Of a stretch of 64,000 nt of DNA, positions 54,637 to 63,331 are shown one piece after another; position 1 is the first letter of the stretch, and every line of letters begins with the position of its first letter. Location of the stretch: NCBI RefSeq assembly GCF_040049215.1, contig NZ_JBDZDN010000007.1:1-64000 (forward strand). The letters run 5' to 3'. The position numbers and the translations under genes were made by a program. This stretch comes from Mesorhizobium_K sp040049215. GTDB taxonomy: Bacteria; Pseudomonadota; Alphaproteobacteria; Rhizobiales; Rhizobiaceae. The notes beneath the pieces were generated by a model. That model was not told the origin of the DNA and searched no databases. It was given only the letters and a program-made list of their open reading frames with translations.

Positions 54637-55797
54637 TCAGCAGCCGATGATGTAGCGGCTGTATTTGCCGGTCACGTATTTCGCGATCACCACGATCGCC
54701 AGGCTTATGGCGATGACGAAGCCGCTGTAGATCGCAAGGTCGATCATCGGCTCGCCGATATGAGGCGACAGCGGCGCGGGCAGCCGCATGAGTATGGCGA
54801 TCACGACCCCATGGACGAAGAACAGGCCGAAGCTGTGTTCGGCGACAAAGCTCAGTGGCCGCTTCATCCAGCCGGCGACGTGGGTGAGCAGGCCGCAGAA
54901 GAAGAGGACGCCGATATATTTCTGAACCAGCATCGCGTCGAAGCCGACGAAACCCAAGCCGTCGGCCGGCAGGCGTTCGAGGTTGCCCGGAAATTGCATG
55001 ATCATCGCCTGTACCGATGCGATGGCCAGGATGACCGCGCCGAGCGCGGTCAGAACGAGCGGCCGGCTGACGAGCTCCATGATCGGCTTGCGGTATTCGC
55101 AGAACAGGATGCCGAACATGTAGAAGTTAGCGAAGTAGAAGAAGCATTGCGCCGGATTGAGGTTCTCCGCCGGGCGCACGATCCAGAACGCCAGCCCGAT
55201 CGATGCGGCGAAGGCGGCAGCGCGCCAACCCCGGGACAATTCGATAAAACGGTCGAACAGCGGTGACGCCAGGAACACGAGAAAGATGAAGGGAATGTAC
55301 CAGTAGGCAGTGACCATGCGGCCCGTCGAAAACAGGACGATGAAATCGACAAATGTGCTGTGTGGATAGGCCACGCCTTCCTTTACGGCCGTCACGTAGA
55401 ACGGCCCGAGCCAGATTTCGGCGAAGGCCAGCGGCGTCGCCAGCACGAGATAGGGCAGGCCTACATACAGCGCCTTCTTGCGCATGAACTCGCCATAGGG
55501 CGTGCGGCCATAAAAGACCTGTCGGTAGAGAAAGCCCGAGATGAAGACGAAATAGGCGGTGCCGCCGGTGATCAGCGCCGGGATGACGTTGAGCCACGTC
55601 AGGCGCGTCTGCGGGTCCTCATCGGCAAAATGCGTCCACGACAGCGCGTAGGTGTGGCCACAGACGATCAGGATGATCGCGACGGCGCGGAAATACTCGA
55701 TGTAGGCGACGTGCTCGCGCGCTTTCGCCCGCACCTTCTCGGGCGCCGCGGAAAGTTCAATCGCGTGGCCGTCCTGAACCGAGGTGATGTGGTTCAT
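54637..55797 (-). CDS. acyltransferase family 3 membrane protein
   Basis: A 386-residue polytopic protein with about ten hydrophobic helices. The N-terminal cytoplasmic segment precedes YIEYFRAVAIILIVCGHTYALSW, containing the catalytic-type histidine of acyltransferase-3 proteins at His48, then FVFISGFLY. Such proteins add acetyl or succinyl groups to exopolysaccharide, Nod factors or glucans. The acceptor is unknown; no polysaccharide genes are next to it. It converges on rplQ. Confidence 0.85.
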   Translation of the reverse strand: MNHITSVQDGHAIELSAAPEKVRAKAREHVAYIEYFRAVAIILIVCGHTYALSWTHFADEDPQTRLTWLNVIPALITGGTAYFVFISGFLYRQVFYGRTPYGEFMRKKALYVGLPYLVLATPLAFAEIWLGPFYVTAVKEGVAYPHSTFVDFIVLFSTGRMVTAYWYIPFIFLVFLASPLFDRFIELSRGWRAAAFAASIGLAFWIVRPAENLNPAQCFFYFANFYMFGILFCEYRKPIMELVSRPLVLTALGAVILAIASVQAMIMQFPGNLERLPADGLGFVGFDAMLVQKYIGVLFFCGLLTHVAGWMKRPLSFVAEHSFGLFFVHGVVIAILMRLPAPLSPHIGEPMIDLAIYSGFVIAISLAIVVIAKYVTGKYSRYIIGC

Positions 55798-56016
55798 GGC
55801 GGGTCTCTGTCAGGTCGGGGGCCTTTCAGGATGTGTTTAACACCGCACTGCACAACGAGAAGTAATTTCCTAATAAAAGGTTAACGGCGAAGACGGCGCA
55901 TCGAGCGGCGTGTCGCGGGGCGCAATCAGCGGACGCGCCGCCCCACTTCGGAGCCATTTATTTTGCACAATCCTCGGGAAAGTGGCATCCGTTCATCCGA
56001 AAATCGAGGGATTCGC

Positions 56017-57501
56017 ATGCGCGCGATACGAATTGGAATTGTCTTGCTCGGCGCCTGGCTCGCCGCAGCCTGCGTACTGCCAGCCACGATGGCGGCAGCG
56101 CAGGAAGGCGAAGGGCTGAGCGACGTTCTGTCCGACCTGCTTCGCGGTTCGGAAGGCGCCGGCCCGACGGCCGGCCCAGACCGGCGCATCCCTTTCGGCC
56201 GGGAAGAAATCCAGCTCTCTTTCGCGCCGCTGGTCAAGGCCAGCGCGCCAGCGGTCGTCAACGTCTACGCATCCAAGAAACCGCGGGAAGTCCGGTCCCC
56301 CTTCGAGGGCGATCCCTTCTTCGAGCAGTTTTTCGGCAGGCAGATGCGGCCTCGGGCGCAGAATTCGCTGGGCTCGGGCGTGATCGTCGACGCGAGTGGC
56401 CTCGTGGTGACCAACTTCCATGTCATCCGCGGCGCGGACGAGGTGAAAGTCGCGATGTCCGACGGGCGCGAATTCGCCAGCAAGGTGCTTCTCAAGGACG
56501 AGTCGCTCGATCTCGCCGTCTTGAAGATCGACGCGCCCGAGCCGTTTCCTGTCGTGGCGATCGGCGATTCCGACGCGCTGGAAGTCGGCGATTTGGTGCT
56601 TGCGGTCGGCAATCCGTTCGGCGTCGGCCAGACGACGACCAGCGGCATAGTCTCGGCGCTCGCGCGCAGCCATGTCGGCGTCTCCGACTTCGGCTTCTTC
56701 ATCCAGACGGACGCGGCGATCAACCCTGGCAATTCGGGCGGCGCGCTGATCAACATGGCCGGCCAGCTCGTCGGCATCAATACGGCGATCTTCAGCCGCA
56801 GCGGCGGCTCGATCGGCATCGGCTTCGCTATTCCCTCGAACATGGTGCGCGCGGTGACGCAGGCGGCAGCCGGCGGCAGCGACTTTTTCGAGCGGCCCTA
56901 TCTCGGCGCCGACTTCGAAGAGGTGACGGCGCAGATCGCGGAGTCGCTGGGCATGGCGCGGCCGACAGGCGCGCTGGTGTCGTCGGTGGCCAAGGATGGC
57001 CCGGCGGCCAAGGCCGGGCTCAAGCCCGGCGACGTGGTGCTGACGTTGAACGGCGCTGATATCGAGCATGTCGACGCGCTCAGCTACCGGCTGGCGACGC
57101 AGTCTATCGGGACGACCGCCGAGCTCATGGTGCTTTCGCAGGGAGATGAGAAGTCGGTCGGCGTCGACCTCATCCGTGCGCCCGAGGGGGCGAGTGTGGC
57201 CGAGGTCACGATCCGCGGCCGCAGCCCCTTCGCGGGCGCGAAGTTCGCGGAACTGTCGCCGTGGCTGGCGCAGCGCCTCGGCCTCGACGCCGACATCAAG
57301 GGCGTCGCGGTTGTCGACATCGACGGCAGTTCGCCGGCCGCGCGCTTCGGCTTCCAGCCGCGCGACATCGTGCGCGAGGTGAATGGCGAGGAGATCGACA
57401 CCGCCGAGAAGCTGAAGCAGGTCGCGGAGACGGAGTCGCGCTGGTGGCGCTTCACCGTCGAGCGCGACGGCAAGCTGCTGCGGCAGACGCTCAGGTACTG
57501 A
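56017..57501 (+). CDS. DegP/DegQ-like periplasmic serine protease (Do family)
   Basis: 494 residues from ATG 56017 after GAGGGA. Signal peptide with cleavage near TMAAAQ; a cysteine at 19 (LAAAC) leaves a lipoprotein reading possible but weaker. Trypsin-like domain with catalytic His135 (TNFHVIRG), Asp165 (DLAVLK) and Ser240 (NPGNSGGAL). Two PDZ domains follow (about 305-395 and 410-490). It degrades or refolds damaged envelope proteins. Its stop overlaps the rarA start by one base. Confidence 0.93.
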   Translation: MRAIRIGIVLLGAWLAAACVLPATMAAAQEGEGLSDVLSDLLRGSEGAGPTAGPDRRIPFGREEIQLSFAPLVKASAPAVVNVYASKKPREVRSPFEGDPFFEQFFGRQMRPRAQNSLGSGVIVDASGLVVTNFHVIRGADEVKVAMSDGREFASKVLLKDESLDLAVLKIDAPEPFPVVAIGDSDALEVGDLVLAVGNPFGVGQTTTSGIVSALARSHVGVSDFGFFIQTDAAINPGNSGGALINMAGQLVGINTAIFSRSGGSIGIGFAIPSNMVRAVTQAAAGGSDFFERPYLGADFEEVTAQIAESLGMARPTGALVSSVAKDGPAAKAGLKPGDVVLTLNGADIEHVDALSYRLATQSIGTTAELMVLSQGDEKSVGVDLIRAPEGASVAEVTIRGRSPFAGAKFAELSPWLAQRLGLDADIKGVAVVDIDGSSPAARFGFQPRDIVREVNGEEIDTAEKLKQVAETESRWWRFTVERDGKLLRQTLRY

Positions 57502-58814
57502 TGGCGGACCTCTTCGGCGCAGGCGAACCCAACAAGGCGCCGACCGCGGCGCCGCTCGCAGACCGGCTGCGCCCCAAGACGCTCGCCGAAGTCGTCGGCC
57601 AGGAGCACTTGACCGGCGAGGACGGCGCGCTGACGCGGCTTATCCGCTCCGGCTCGCTCGGCTCCATGATCTTCTGGGGGCCGCCGGGCACCGGAAAGAC
57701 GACGGTGGCGCGGCTGCTCGCCGGCGAGACAAAGCTCGCCTTCGAGCAGATCTCTGCGATCTTCTCCGGCGTCGCCGACCTGAAGAAGGTGTTCGAGGCC
57801 GCGAGATTGCGCCGCCAGAACGGACGCCAGACGCTGCTCTTCGTCGACGAGATACACCGCTTCAACCGTGCCCAGCAGGACAGCTTCCTGCCGGTGATGG
57901 AGGATGGAACCGTCATCCTCGTCGGCGCAACGACGGAAAACCCGTCCTTCGAGCTCAACGCAGCGCTTCTGTCGCGCGCGCGGGTGATGACCTTCCACAC
58001 GCTGGGCGAAGAGAGCCTGGAAAAACTGCTCGCCCGAGCCGAGGAGGCCGAAGGCGTTCCGCTGCCGCTCGACGAAGAGGCGAGGGCGGTGCTGCTGCGC
58101 ATGGCCGACGGCGACGGGCGCGCCGCGCTGACGCTGGCCGAAGAGGTATGGCGCGCGGCAAAACCCGGCGAGGTGTTCGACGCCGAGGCGCTGCAGCACA
58201 TCGTGCAGCGGCGTGCGCCGGTCTACGACAAGGGCCAGGACGGCCACTACAATTTGATCTCGGCGCTGCATAAAGCGGTGCGCGGGTCGGACCCGGACGC
58301 GGCGCTCTACTACCTCGCGCGCATGCTCGACGCCGGCGAGAATCCTCTCTATCTCGGCCGGCGGCTGGTGCGCATGGCGACCGAGGACATCGGGCTTGCC
58401 GATCCGCAGGCGCTGGTGATCGCCAATGCGGCCAAGGACGCCTACGACTATCTCGGCTCGCCGGAAGGCGAACTGGCGCTGGCGGAGGCCTGCGTCTACA
58501 TGGCGACCGCGCCGAAGTCGAACGCGGTATACACCGCCTTCGGCGCGGCGAAGCGCGCGGCCAAGGAATACGGCTCGCTGCTGCCGCCGAAGCACATCCT
58601 CAACGCGCCGACCAAGCTGATGAAGGAAGAGGACTACGCCAAGGGCTATCTCTACGACCACGACCAGCCGGACGCATTTTCGGGGCAGGACTATTTCCCC
58701 GAAAAGATGGGCCGCCACACCTTCTACGACCCGCCCGAGCGCGGCTTCGAGCGGGAAATCAGAAAACGCCTCGACTACTGGGCGAAGATCAGGCGCGAGC
58801 GGAGCGGGGGGTGA
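57501..58814 (+). CDS. rarA: replication-associated recombination protein A (AAA+ ATPase)
   Basis: 437 residues from ATG 57501. PLADRLRPKTLAEVVGQEHL start, Walker A GPPGTGKTT, Walker B FVDEIHRFNRAQQD, sensor 1 GATTENPSFELN, and the MgsA/RarA C-terminal tetramerisation domain (HYNLISALHKAVRGSDPDAAL...). It acts at stalled replication forks. Translation is coupled to the upstream protease. Its 3' end overlaps the convergent peroxiredoxin-like gene by 26 nt. Confidence 0.95.
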   Translation: MADLFGAGEPNKAPTAAPLADRLRPKTLAEVVGQEHLTGEDGALTRLIRSGSLGSMIFWGPPGTGKTTVARLLAGETKLAFEQISAIFSGVADLKKVFEAARLRRQNGRQTLLFVDEIHRFNRAQQDSFLPVMEDGTVILVGATTENPSFELNAALLSRARVMTFHTLGEESLEKLLARAEEAEGVPLPLDEEARAVLLRMADGDGRAALTLAEEVWRAAKPGEVFDAEALQHIVQRRAPVYDKGQDGHYNLISALHKAVRGSDPDAALYYLARMLDAGENPLYLGRRLVRMATEDIGLADPQALVIANAAKDAYDYLGSPEGELALAEACVYMATAPKSNAVYTAFGAAKRAAKEYGSLLPPKHILNAPTKLMKEEDYAKGYLYDHDQPDAFSGQDYFPEKMGRHTFYDPPERGFEREIRKRLDYWAKIRRERSGG

Positions 58815-59385
58815 TCCACGCAACCAGTGCAAGGACGTCGTCGACAGACCATTGATCGTCGGCGTGCTCGCCATACTTGCACGCCTCGATACGGCCGTCC
58901 GGCAGGACCAGGAAATCCGCAGGCAGTCGGTAGCGGCCGCCGGCCGGGTTGAGCGAGGGAGCGGGCCTGCGGCCTGACACGACGTCCGGAAGCGACTGCG
59001 CCACCGAGCGCGCGATGGTTGGCCAGGCGCGCCGGTCGAGCAGCGCCCGGCTGCCGCATTCCACGCCGAAGGCGCGATAAATCGCCTTGCCGGGATCGGC
59101 GACAATGTCGAACGGCAGGTCGGCGACGTGGGGAAACAGTTCCTCGGCCGACGAATGGAAGAACACGACTTCATGTACCGCGGCGGCGATCTCGGCTCTG
59201 CGCCGGGCGAAGCCTGCCAGATGCAGGGAGCAAACCGGACAGCCGGCGAAGCGGCGGAACTGGATGTGCGTCGGCAAGGCCGATCCGGCCACGTCGATGA
59301 CCGCGCCGCTGACCGTGCGAAACCTCTCGACCGGAGCCCGGTCGCCGGGGGCAAGACGATGCGGGTCGCGCGCAGGGGTGGCCAT
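58789..59385 (-). CDS. peroxiredoxin-like (AhpC/TSA-type) protein
   Basis: 198 residues; start 59385 follows TTGGAGG. Thioredoxin-fold protein of the peroxiredoxin-like branch: LAPGDRAPVERF start and FRRFAGCPVCSLHL with a CxxC (Cys49, Cys52) in place of the usual TxxC peroxidatic motif. FFHSSAEEL and DPGKAIYRAFGV follow the family. It may act on peroxides or disulfides; the CxxC suggests a thiol-disulfide role. Located 18 nt after a membrane-protein gene that it probably shares a transcript with. Confidence 0.82.
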   Translation of the reverse strand: MATPARDPHRLAPGDRAPVERFRTVSGAVIDVAGSALPTHIQFRRFAGCPVCSLHLAGFARRRAEIAAAVHEVVFFHSSAEELFPHVADLPFDIVADPGKAIYRAFGVECGSRALLDRRAWPTIARSVAQSLPDVVSGRRPAPSLNPAGGRYRLPADFLVLPDGRIEACKYGEHADDQWSVDDVLALVAWITPRSARA

Positions 59386-59402
59386 GTTCGCGGTCCTCCA
59401 AC

Positions 59403-59897
59403 TCAAGACGTTCGGCGGTTGGGCAACCGCAACAGCCGCACGACGAGCACCGCCGTCAGGACGGCAAGAGGGAATTGCGCGACGCCGGTTGCCTCGAAGA
59501 TGAAATCGTTCGGCATTTCATAGGCAGCGCCGGAAAACAGCGTCCGTGCGGCCTCCTGGCCAAGGCCGAAATAGGCGATGTTTTTGACGACGTGGTTGTA
59601 GCCGCCTTCGTAGATGCCGAGTGCCGCGACCGGGAAGGCGAGTGCGATCAGCGATCCCGTCCAGGTCGCGGCAAGGCCGAGCCGGGAGCCGCGTCGCGAC
59701 CAGCCAATGTAGTAGGCGAGCGCGATGGCCGCCCCGACGGGCGCCGAGATGTGGGCGATGTGCGAGCGCCAGGGCGTGTCGTAGATGACGGCGCCATAGA
59801 CATGGTGCACCGATGTGAGCAGCAGGACGGAGAGCGCGGCGGCGCCGGCTCGGAGATAGGGGACCGGACTTGTGTCCCTCGCGGCAGTCAGGCTCAT
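59403..59897 (-). CDS. four-helix membrane protein, hypothetical
   Basis: 164 residues with hydrophobic segments at about 15-36, 50-65, 75-100 and 135-158. Several histidines lie near membrane ends (SVHHVYG, HIAHIS, YNHVVKN), which could bind a metal or haem. No family recognised. Start ATG 59897 follows GGAGCG. It is followed by the peroxiredoxin-like gene and is divergent from a TetR regulator, with a perfect palindrome between them, so the pair is probably its target. Confidence 0.7.
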   Translation of the reverse strand: MSLTAARDTSPVPYLRAGAAALSVLLLTSVHHVYGAVIYDTPWRSHIAHISAPVGAAIALAYYIGWSRRGSRLGLAATWTGSLIALAFPVAALGIYEGGYNHVVKNIAYFGLGQEAARTLFSGAAYEMPNDFIFEATGVAQFPLAVLTAVLVVRLLRLPNRRTS

Positions 59898-59939
59898 GGG
59901 CCACGCTCCAATTGACTTCGTAGCGGCGGCCTAACACGA

Positions 59940-59960
59940 TACCGAACATGATGTTCGGTA
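59940..59960. promoter_or_regulatory. TetR-type operator palindrome
   Basis: Perfect arms TACCGAACAT and ATGTTCGGTA around a single central G. It lies between the divergent membrane-protein and tetR-type genes, 43 nt from the first start and 77 nt from the second. The TACCGAAC half resembles operators of TetR regulators of efflux or stress genes. Confidence 0.8.
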
Positions 59961-59961
59961 A

Positions 59962-59995
59962 GTTTCCGGACTATTCGGCCTGAAATTCCGGAAAC
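59962..59995. promoter_or_regulatory. second inverted repeat beside the TetR operator
   Basis: Arms GTTTCCGGA (59962-59970) and TCCGGAAAC (59987-59995), 16 nt apart, directly next to the first palindrome. It could be a second operator for another regulator or a secondary site; the half-sites differ from the first palindrome. Confidence 0.4.
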
Positions 59996-60036
59996 GGACG
60001 ACGGCCGGCAGACGTGCGGAAAAATGCGAGCGCGAC

Positions 60037-60681
60037 ATGGCAATCGACCGAAGGGTGGCCCGCACCCGCACCGCTCTCTACGACGCTTTGGTCAGGCTCA
60101 TCCGGGACCGGGACTATGATGCGATCAGCGTGGAGGACATTCTGCGCGAGGCGAATGTGGGGCGCTCGACGTTCTATGCCCACTTCACCTCCAAGGACGA
60201 CCTTCTGAAGAACAGCCTCGAGCGGCTGAAGACGCTGCTGGTCGCCACCAGGGACCAGCATCGTTTGGCCACGCAAGAGGGCGCGCAGACCGAAGCCTGG
60301 GACGCCAGCCGCGCGCTCTTCGAGCATGTCCACGAATACACCGACATACAGCTTGCGCTTGCCGGCGGCCGCGGCGACGCCGTGCTGGGCGAAGCGCTCA
60401 GCGAGGTGCTGGCGGACGTGCTGCGGGACTCCTTGCCGGCCCAGACGGTCGAGGGCGTGCCGAGGGAACTCGCGATCCGGCACATCGTGGCGACCTTCTA
60501 CACGATATTGCACTGGTGGGTGCGCGGCCGCCGCGATATCGCGCCTGTCGAGGCGGACCGGCTGTTCAAGACGCTGCTGGTCGACGGACTGCCGCCGGCA
60601 TGGCGCGACGCGTTTGTCGCGTCATTCGGCGAGCCCGCGAACGACAGCGCGGCTGATGGGAACCGCACGACGCGAAACTAG
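60037..60681 (+). CDS. TetR/AcrR-family regulator
   Basis: 214 residues. N-terminal helix-turn-helix (RTRTALYDALVRLIRDRDYD, then VEDILREANVGRSTFYAHFTSKDDLL, about 8-58) and a C-terminal ligand-binding domain of the type with FYTILHWWVRGRRDIAP near 150-170. The ligand is unknown. It probably represses itself and the divergent membrane-protein/peroxiredoxin-like pair. Confidence 0.9.
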   Translation: MAIDRRVARTRTALYDALVRLIRDRDYDAISVEDILREANVGRSTFYAHFTSKDDLLKNSLERLKTLLVATRDQHRLATQEGAQTEAWDASRALFEHVHEYTDIQLALAGGRGDAVLGEALSEVLADVLRDSLPAQTVEGVPRELAIRHIVATFYTILHWWVRGRRDIAPVEADRLFKTLLVDGLPPAWRDAFVASFGEPANDSAADGNRTTRN

Positions 60682-60879
60682 ACTAGCTCGCAGGAACTGT
60701 TTCAGCGCCGTTGCAGGAAAGCTGGAAAGCCGGCGTCCCAAGACATTCCCCGGTTACAGCACGACAAATACTTAGACCCGGAGCGTGGCCGAGAAGCCGG
60801 CGGCGCGATCGACCCTCTGCCGCTTCGCGCGAGGTCTTTGCGAAGCAGGCACGGTTCAACACGAAGGACGTTCGCAACT

Positions 60880-61833
60880 ATGAACATCTCAAAAAGCACC
60901 TTGCCGCAGATGAACGGCGGCCTGTTCCTGACCGACGGCGGCATCGAGACGACCTTGATCTTCCATGATGGCTTCGACTTGCCATATTTCGCAGCCTTCG
61001 ACCTGTTCAAGGACGAGAAGGGTACGCGCGCTCTGCGCCGCTATTTCGCCCGCCATGCATCGGTCGCGAAGAGGACCGGCGCCGGCTTCATCCTGGAAAG
61101 CGCCACTTGGCGCGCGAGCAAGGACTGGGCCGACAAGCTCGGCTATTCGGCGCCCGACCTGGAAGAGGCCAATCGCAGGGCGATCCGGCTCTTGCGCGAC
61201 ATCAAGGCCGAATACGAGACGCCCCGTTCGAAGATGGTGATCAGCGGCTGCGTAGGACCGCGCGGCGACGGCTACGACCCTGGCAAGGTCATGAGCCTAG
61301 AGGAGGCGCAGGCCTATCACTCGCAGCAGGTTCGCATCTTCGCCGACGAGAATGTCGACATGATCTCGGCGATCACGATGACCAATGTCAACGAAGCGCT
61401 CGGCATCGTCAGGGCCGCGCAGCAGGCTGAGCTGCCGGTGGTCATATCCTTCACCGTCGAGACCGACGGCAATCTGCCGACCGGCGACAGTCTCGGCAAG
61501 GCGATCGACATGGTCGACCGGGTGACCGGCAACGGTCCAGCCTACTACATGGTCAACTGCGCCCATCCGACCCACTACGAAACCCGGCTGCTGTCAGGCG
61601 AACCTTGGGTGGAGCGCATCGGCGGCATGCGGGCCAACGCGTCGCGGCTCAGCCATGCCGAACTCGACAATGCAACGGAATTGGATGATGGCGACCCGAT
61701 TGAGTTCGGCCGTCAGTTCGCCGCGATCCGTTCGCGCCTGAAGCGGATGAACGTGCTCGGCGGCTGCTGCGGCACCGATCACCGCCACATCGAGCAGATC
61801 GCAATGAGCTGCATCGAGGCCAAGGCGGCGTAA
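60880..61833 (+). CDS. homocysteine S-methyltransferase family protein
   Basis: 317 residues from ATG 60880 (GAAGGA about 12 nt upstream). TIM barrel of the Zn-dependent S-methyltransferases: GGLFLTDGGIETTLIF start and the three zinc cysteines Cys227 (VNCAHP) and Cys296-Cys297 (GGCCGT). It would move a methyl group from S-methylmethionine, betaine or a related donor to homocysteine. No methionine-pathway gene is adjacent and it is too short to be MetH. A strong terminator follows. Confidence 0.88.
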   Translation: MNISKSTLPQMNGGLFLTDGGIETTLIFHDGFDLPYFAAFDLFKDEKGTRALRRYFARHASVAKRTGAGFILESATWRASKDWADKLGYSAPDLEEANRRAIRLLRDIKAEYETPRSKMVISGCVGPRGDGYDPGKVMSLEEAQAYHSQQVRIFADENVDMISAITMTNVNEALGIVRAAQQAELPVVISFTVETDGNLPTGDSLGKAIDMVDRVTGNGPAYYMVNCAHPTHYETRLLSGEPWVERIGGMRANASRLSHAELDNATELDDGDPIEFGRQFAAIRSRLKRMNVLGGCCGTDHRHIEQIAMSCIEAKAA

Positions 61834-61854
61834 GGCGCGCTCAACGTGAAATGC

Positions 61855-61887
61855 GGCGGCCGGGCAAGTTCCCGGCCGCCTTTTTTT
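61855..61887 (+). terminator. Rho-independent terminator
   Basis: GGCGGCCGGG, loop CAAGTT, CCCGGCCGCC, then TTTTTTT: a 10-bp stem and seven T, 21 nt after the methyltransferase stop. Confidence 0.95.
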
Positions 61888-61956
61888 ATGGGATGATACA
61901 CTCCCGGCGAGAGCGACGGCGTGTAGCGCCGCGTGCTGCCGGCGAGGTTTGACCAT

Positions 61957-62865
61957 ATGCATGATCCGACTGACCGGCTGGCCGAGGCGCGTGCCTTCTA
62001 CGGGCGCTCGATGGCGGCCGCCAGCGGGTCCGGCGATCCGCGTATAGGCGAGGTTTTCGAAACGCTGCCGCGCGAGGCATTCCTGCCGACCGGCCCCTGG
62101 CACATGCTGGTCGCCCAGCAATATATCGAGACGCCAAGCGCCGATCCCGTCCATCTCTACCGCAACGCGCTCATCGCGCTCGATGTGGAACGCGGCATCA
62201 ACAATGGCGAGCCGTTCCTGCATGCGGCCTGGATCGGAGCGGTCGCGCCGCGGCCGGGCGAAACGGTGATCCACATCGGCGCCGGCGGTGGCTACTATAC
62301 GGCGGCCCTGGCGAGGTTGGTGGAACCCGGAGGCAAGGTCTTCGCCTACGAGATCGACGAGCGGCTGGCTGAGATGGCCAGGCGCAACCTTGCGCCTTAT
62401 GGGAACGTGACGCTCATCCATGCCGATGCGGTGGAGGCTCGGCTGAAGCGCGCCGACATCATCTACGTCAATGCCGGCGTGGTCGCGCCGCCGGTCAGCT
62501 GGCTGAAGGCGCTGAAGCCAGGCGGGCGCATGATCTTCCCCTGGCGGCCGGCGCAGGAGATAGGCCTCGCGGTGCTGGCTACGCGGGCGCGCGCGGGCTT
62601 TGCCATACGCATCGTCGGCGGTTCCTGGTTCATCCCGTGCAGCGGCGCGTCGGACCGCGCCTTGAGCCTGAAGGCACCAAGCCCGCGGGAGGCACGGACG
62701 TCTCGTTCGATCGTGCTGACATCGGAGCGTGCGCCGGACGACACGGCGACAGCGATCTATCCGGAAGTGTGGTTTTCGTCGGAGGCGGTTAAAGGCAAAG
62801 AAACCGTAAGGGAAAGAATTCGCGCTATCCAATTAGCAGAATCCAAAGAATTGCCTGCCAAATAA
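61957..62865 (+). CDS. PCMT-like SAM-dependent methyltransferase
   Basis: 302 residues from ATG 61957 (GCGAGG 9 nt upstream). N-terminal LAEARAFYGRSM and EVFETLPREAFLP resemble the protein-L-isoaspartate methyltransferase family, with the SAM motif VIHIGAGGGYYTAALA near 108-123 and acidic FAYEIDERL. The usual PCMT glycine loop and C-terminal part are different and longer (about 200-302), so the substrate may not be isoaspartate. Its stop lies 2 nt before an HNH protein gene. Confidence 0.75.
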   Translation: MHDPTDRLAEARAFYGRSMAAASGSGDPRIGEVFETLPREAFLPTGPWHMLVAQQYIETPSADPVHLYRNALIALDVERGINNGEPFLHAAWIGAVAPRPGETVIHIGAGGGYYTAALARLVEPGGKVFAYEIDERLAEMARRNLAPYGNVTLIHADAVEARLKRADIIYVNAGVVAPPVSWLKALKPGGRMIFPWRPAQEIGLAVLATRARAGFAIRIVGGSWFIPCSGASDRALSLKAPSPREARTSRSIVLTSERAPDDTATAIYPEVWFSSEAVKGKETVRERIRAIQLAESKELPAK

Positions 62866-62867
62866 TC

Positions 62868-63299
62868 ATGATGGCCAAGGCAAAAGAGGCGGCTCCTGCG
62901 ACCGTGAACAATCCTGCAGTGCTGATATCGAAGAAGACGGGCGACTTGTGGCAGGACGATCGTCGAAATTGGTGCGCGTATTGCGGCGACTCGATCGATT
63001 TCGCTGCCAACAAAGCCGGCGCCGCAAATGCGACGCGCGACCATGTTTTTCCGAAATCGCACACAACCGGCGGCATCAAAATACCGGCTTGCCTTCCATG
63101 CAACAGGGCGCGCAAAGCGCAGAGCTTACCGGAGTTTCTGGCGTCGGCCTACTTTGATGCCGTCCGAAAGAAAAAGCCTGCGCGAGCTTGGCCCTTGCAG
63201 AACCTATGGCTTGTTCTGGCCTTTGCGGCTGTCGAGCAGGCGCGAAGGCATTCGGAAGAATGGCCAAGCAAGAAGCAAGGTCGAACTGAGCCCGGTTGA
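62868..63299 (+). CDS. HNH endonuclease-like protein
   Basis: 143 residues (start 62868, or 62871). HNH/zinc-finger pattern: Cys36-x2-Cys39 (WCAYCG), Asp58-His59 (TRDHVFPKS), Cys75-x2-Cys78 and Asn79 (CLPCNRARK). The long spacing is as in HNH proteins found with restriction or DNA repair genes. The C-terminal third is helical. It starts 2 nt after the methyltransferase, with a weak ribosome-binding site, so translation is probably coupled. Confidence 0.78.
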   Translation: MMAKAKEAAPATVNNPAVLISKKTGDLWQDDRRNWCAYCGDSIDFAANKAGAANATRDHVFPKSHTTGGIKIPACLPCNRARKAQSLPEFLASAYFDAVRKKKPARAWPLQNLWLVLAFAAVEQARRHSEEWPSKKQGRTEPG

Positions 63300-63331
63300 C
63301 CGACCCCGCGGGCGCGGGCAATACACGGGTC

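Noticed and set aside
63300..63331. A fluoride riboswitch in front of crcB
   Set aside because: The gap is only 32 nt and shows no matching fold or conserved bases.
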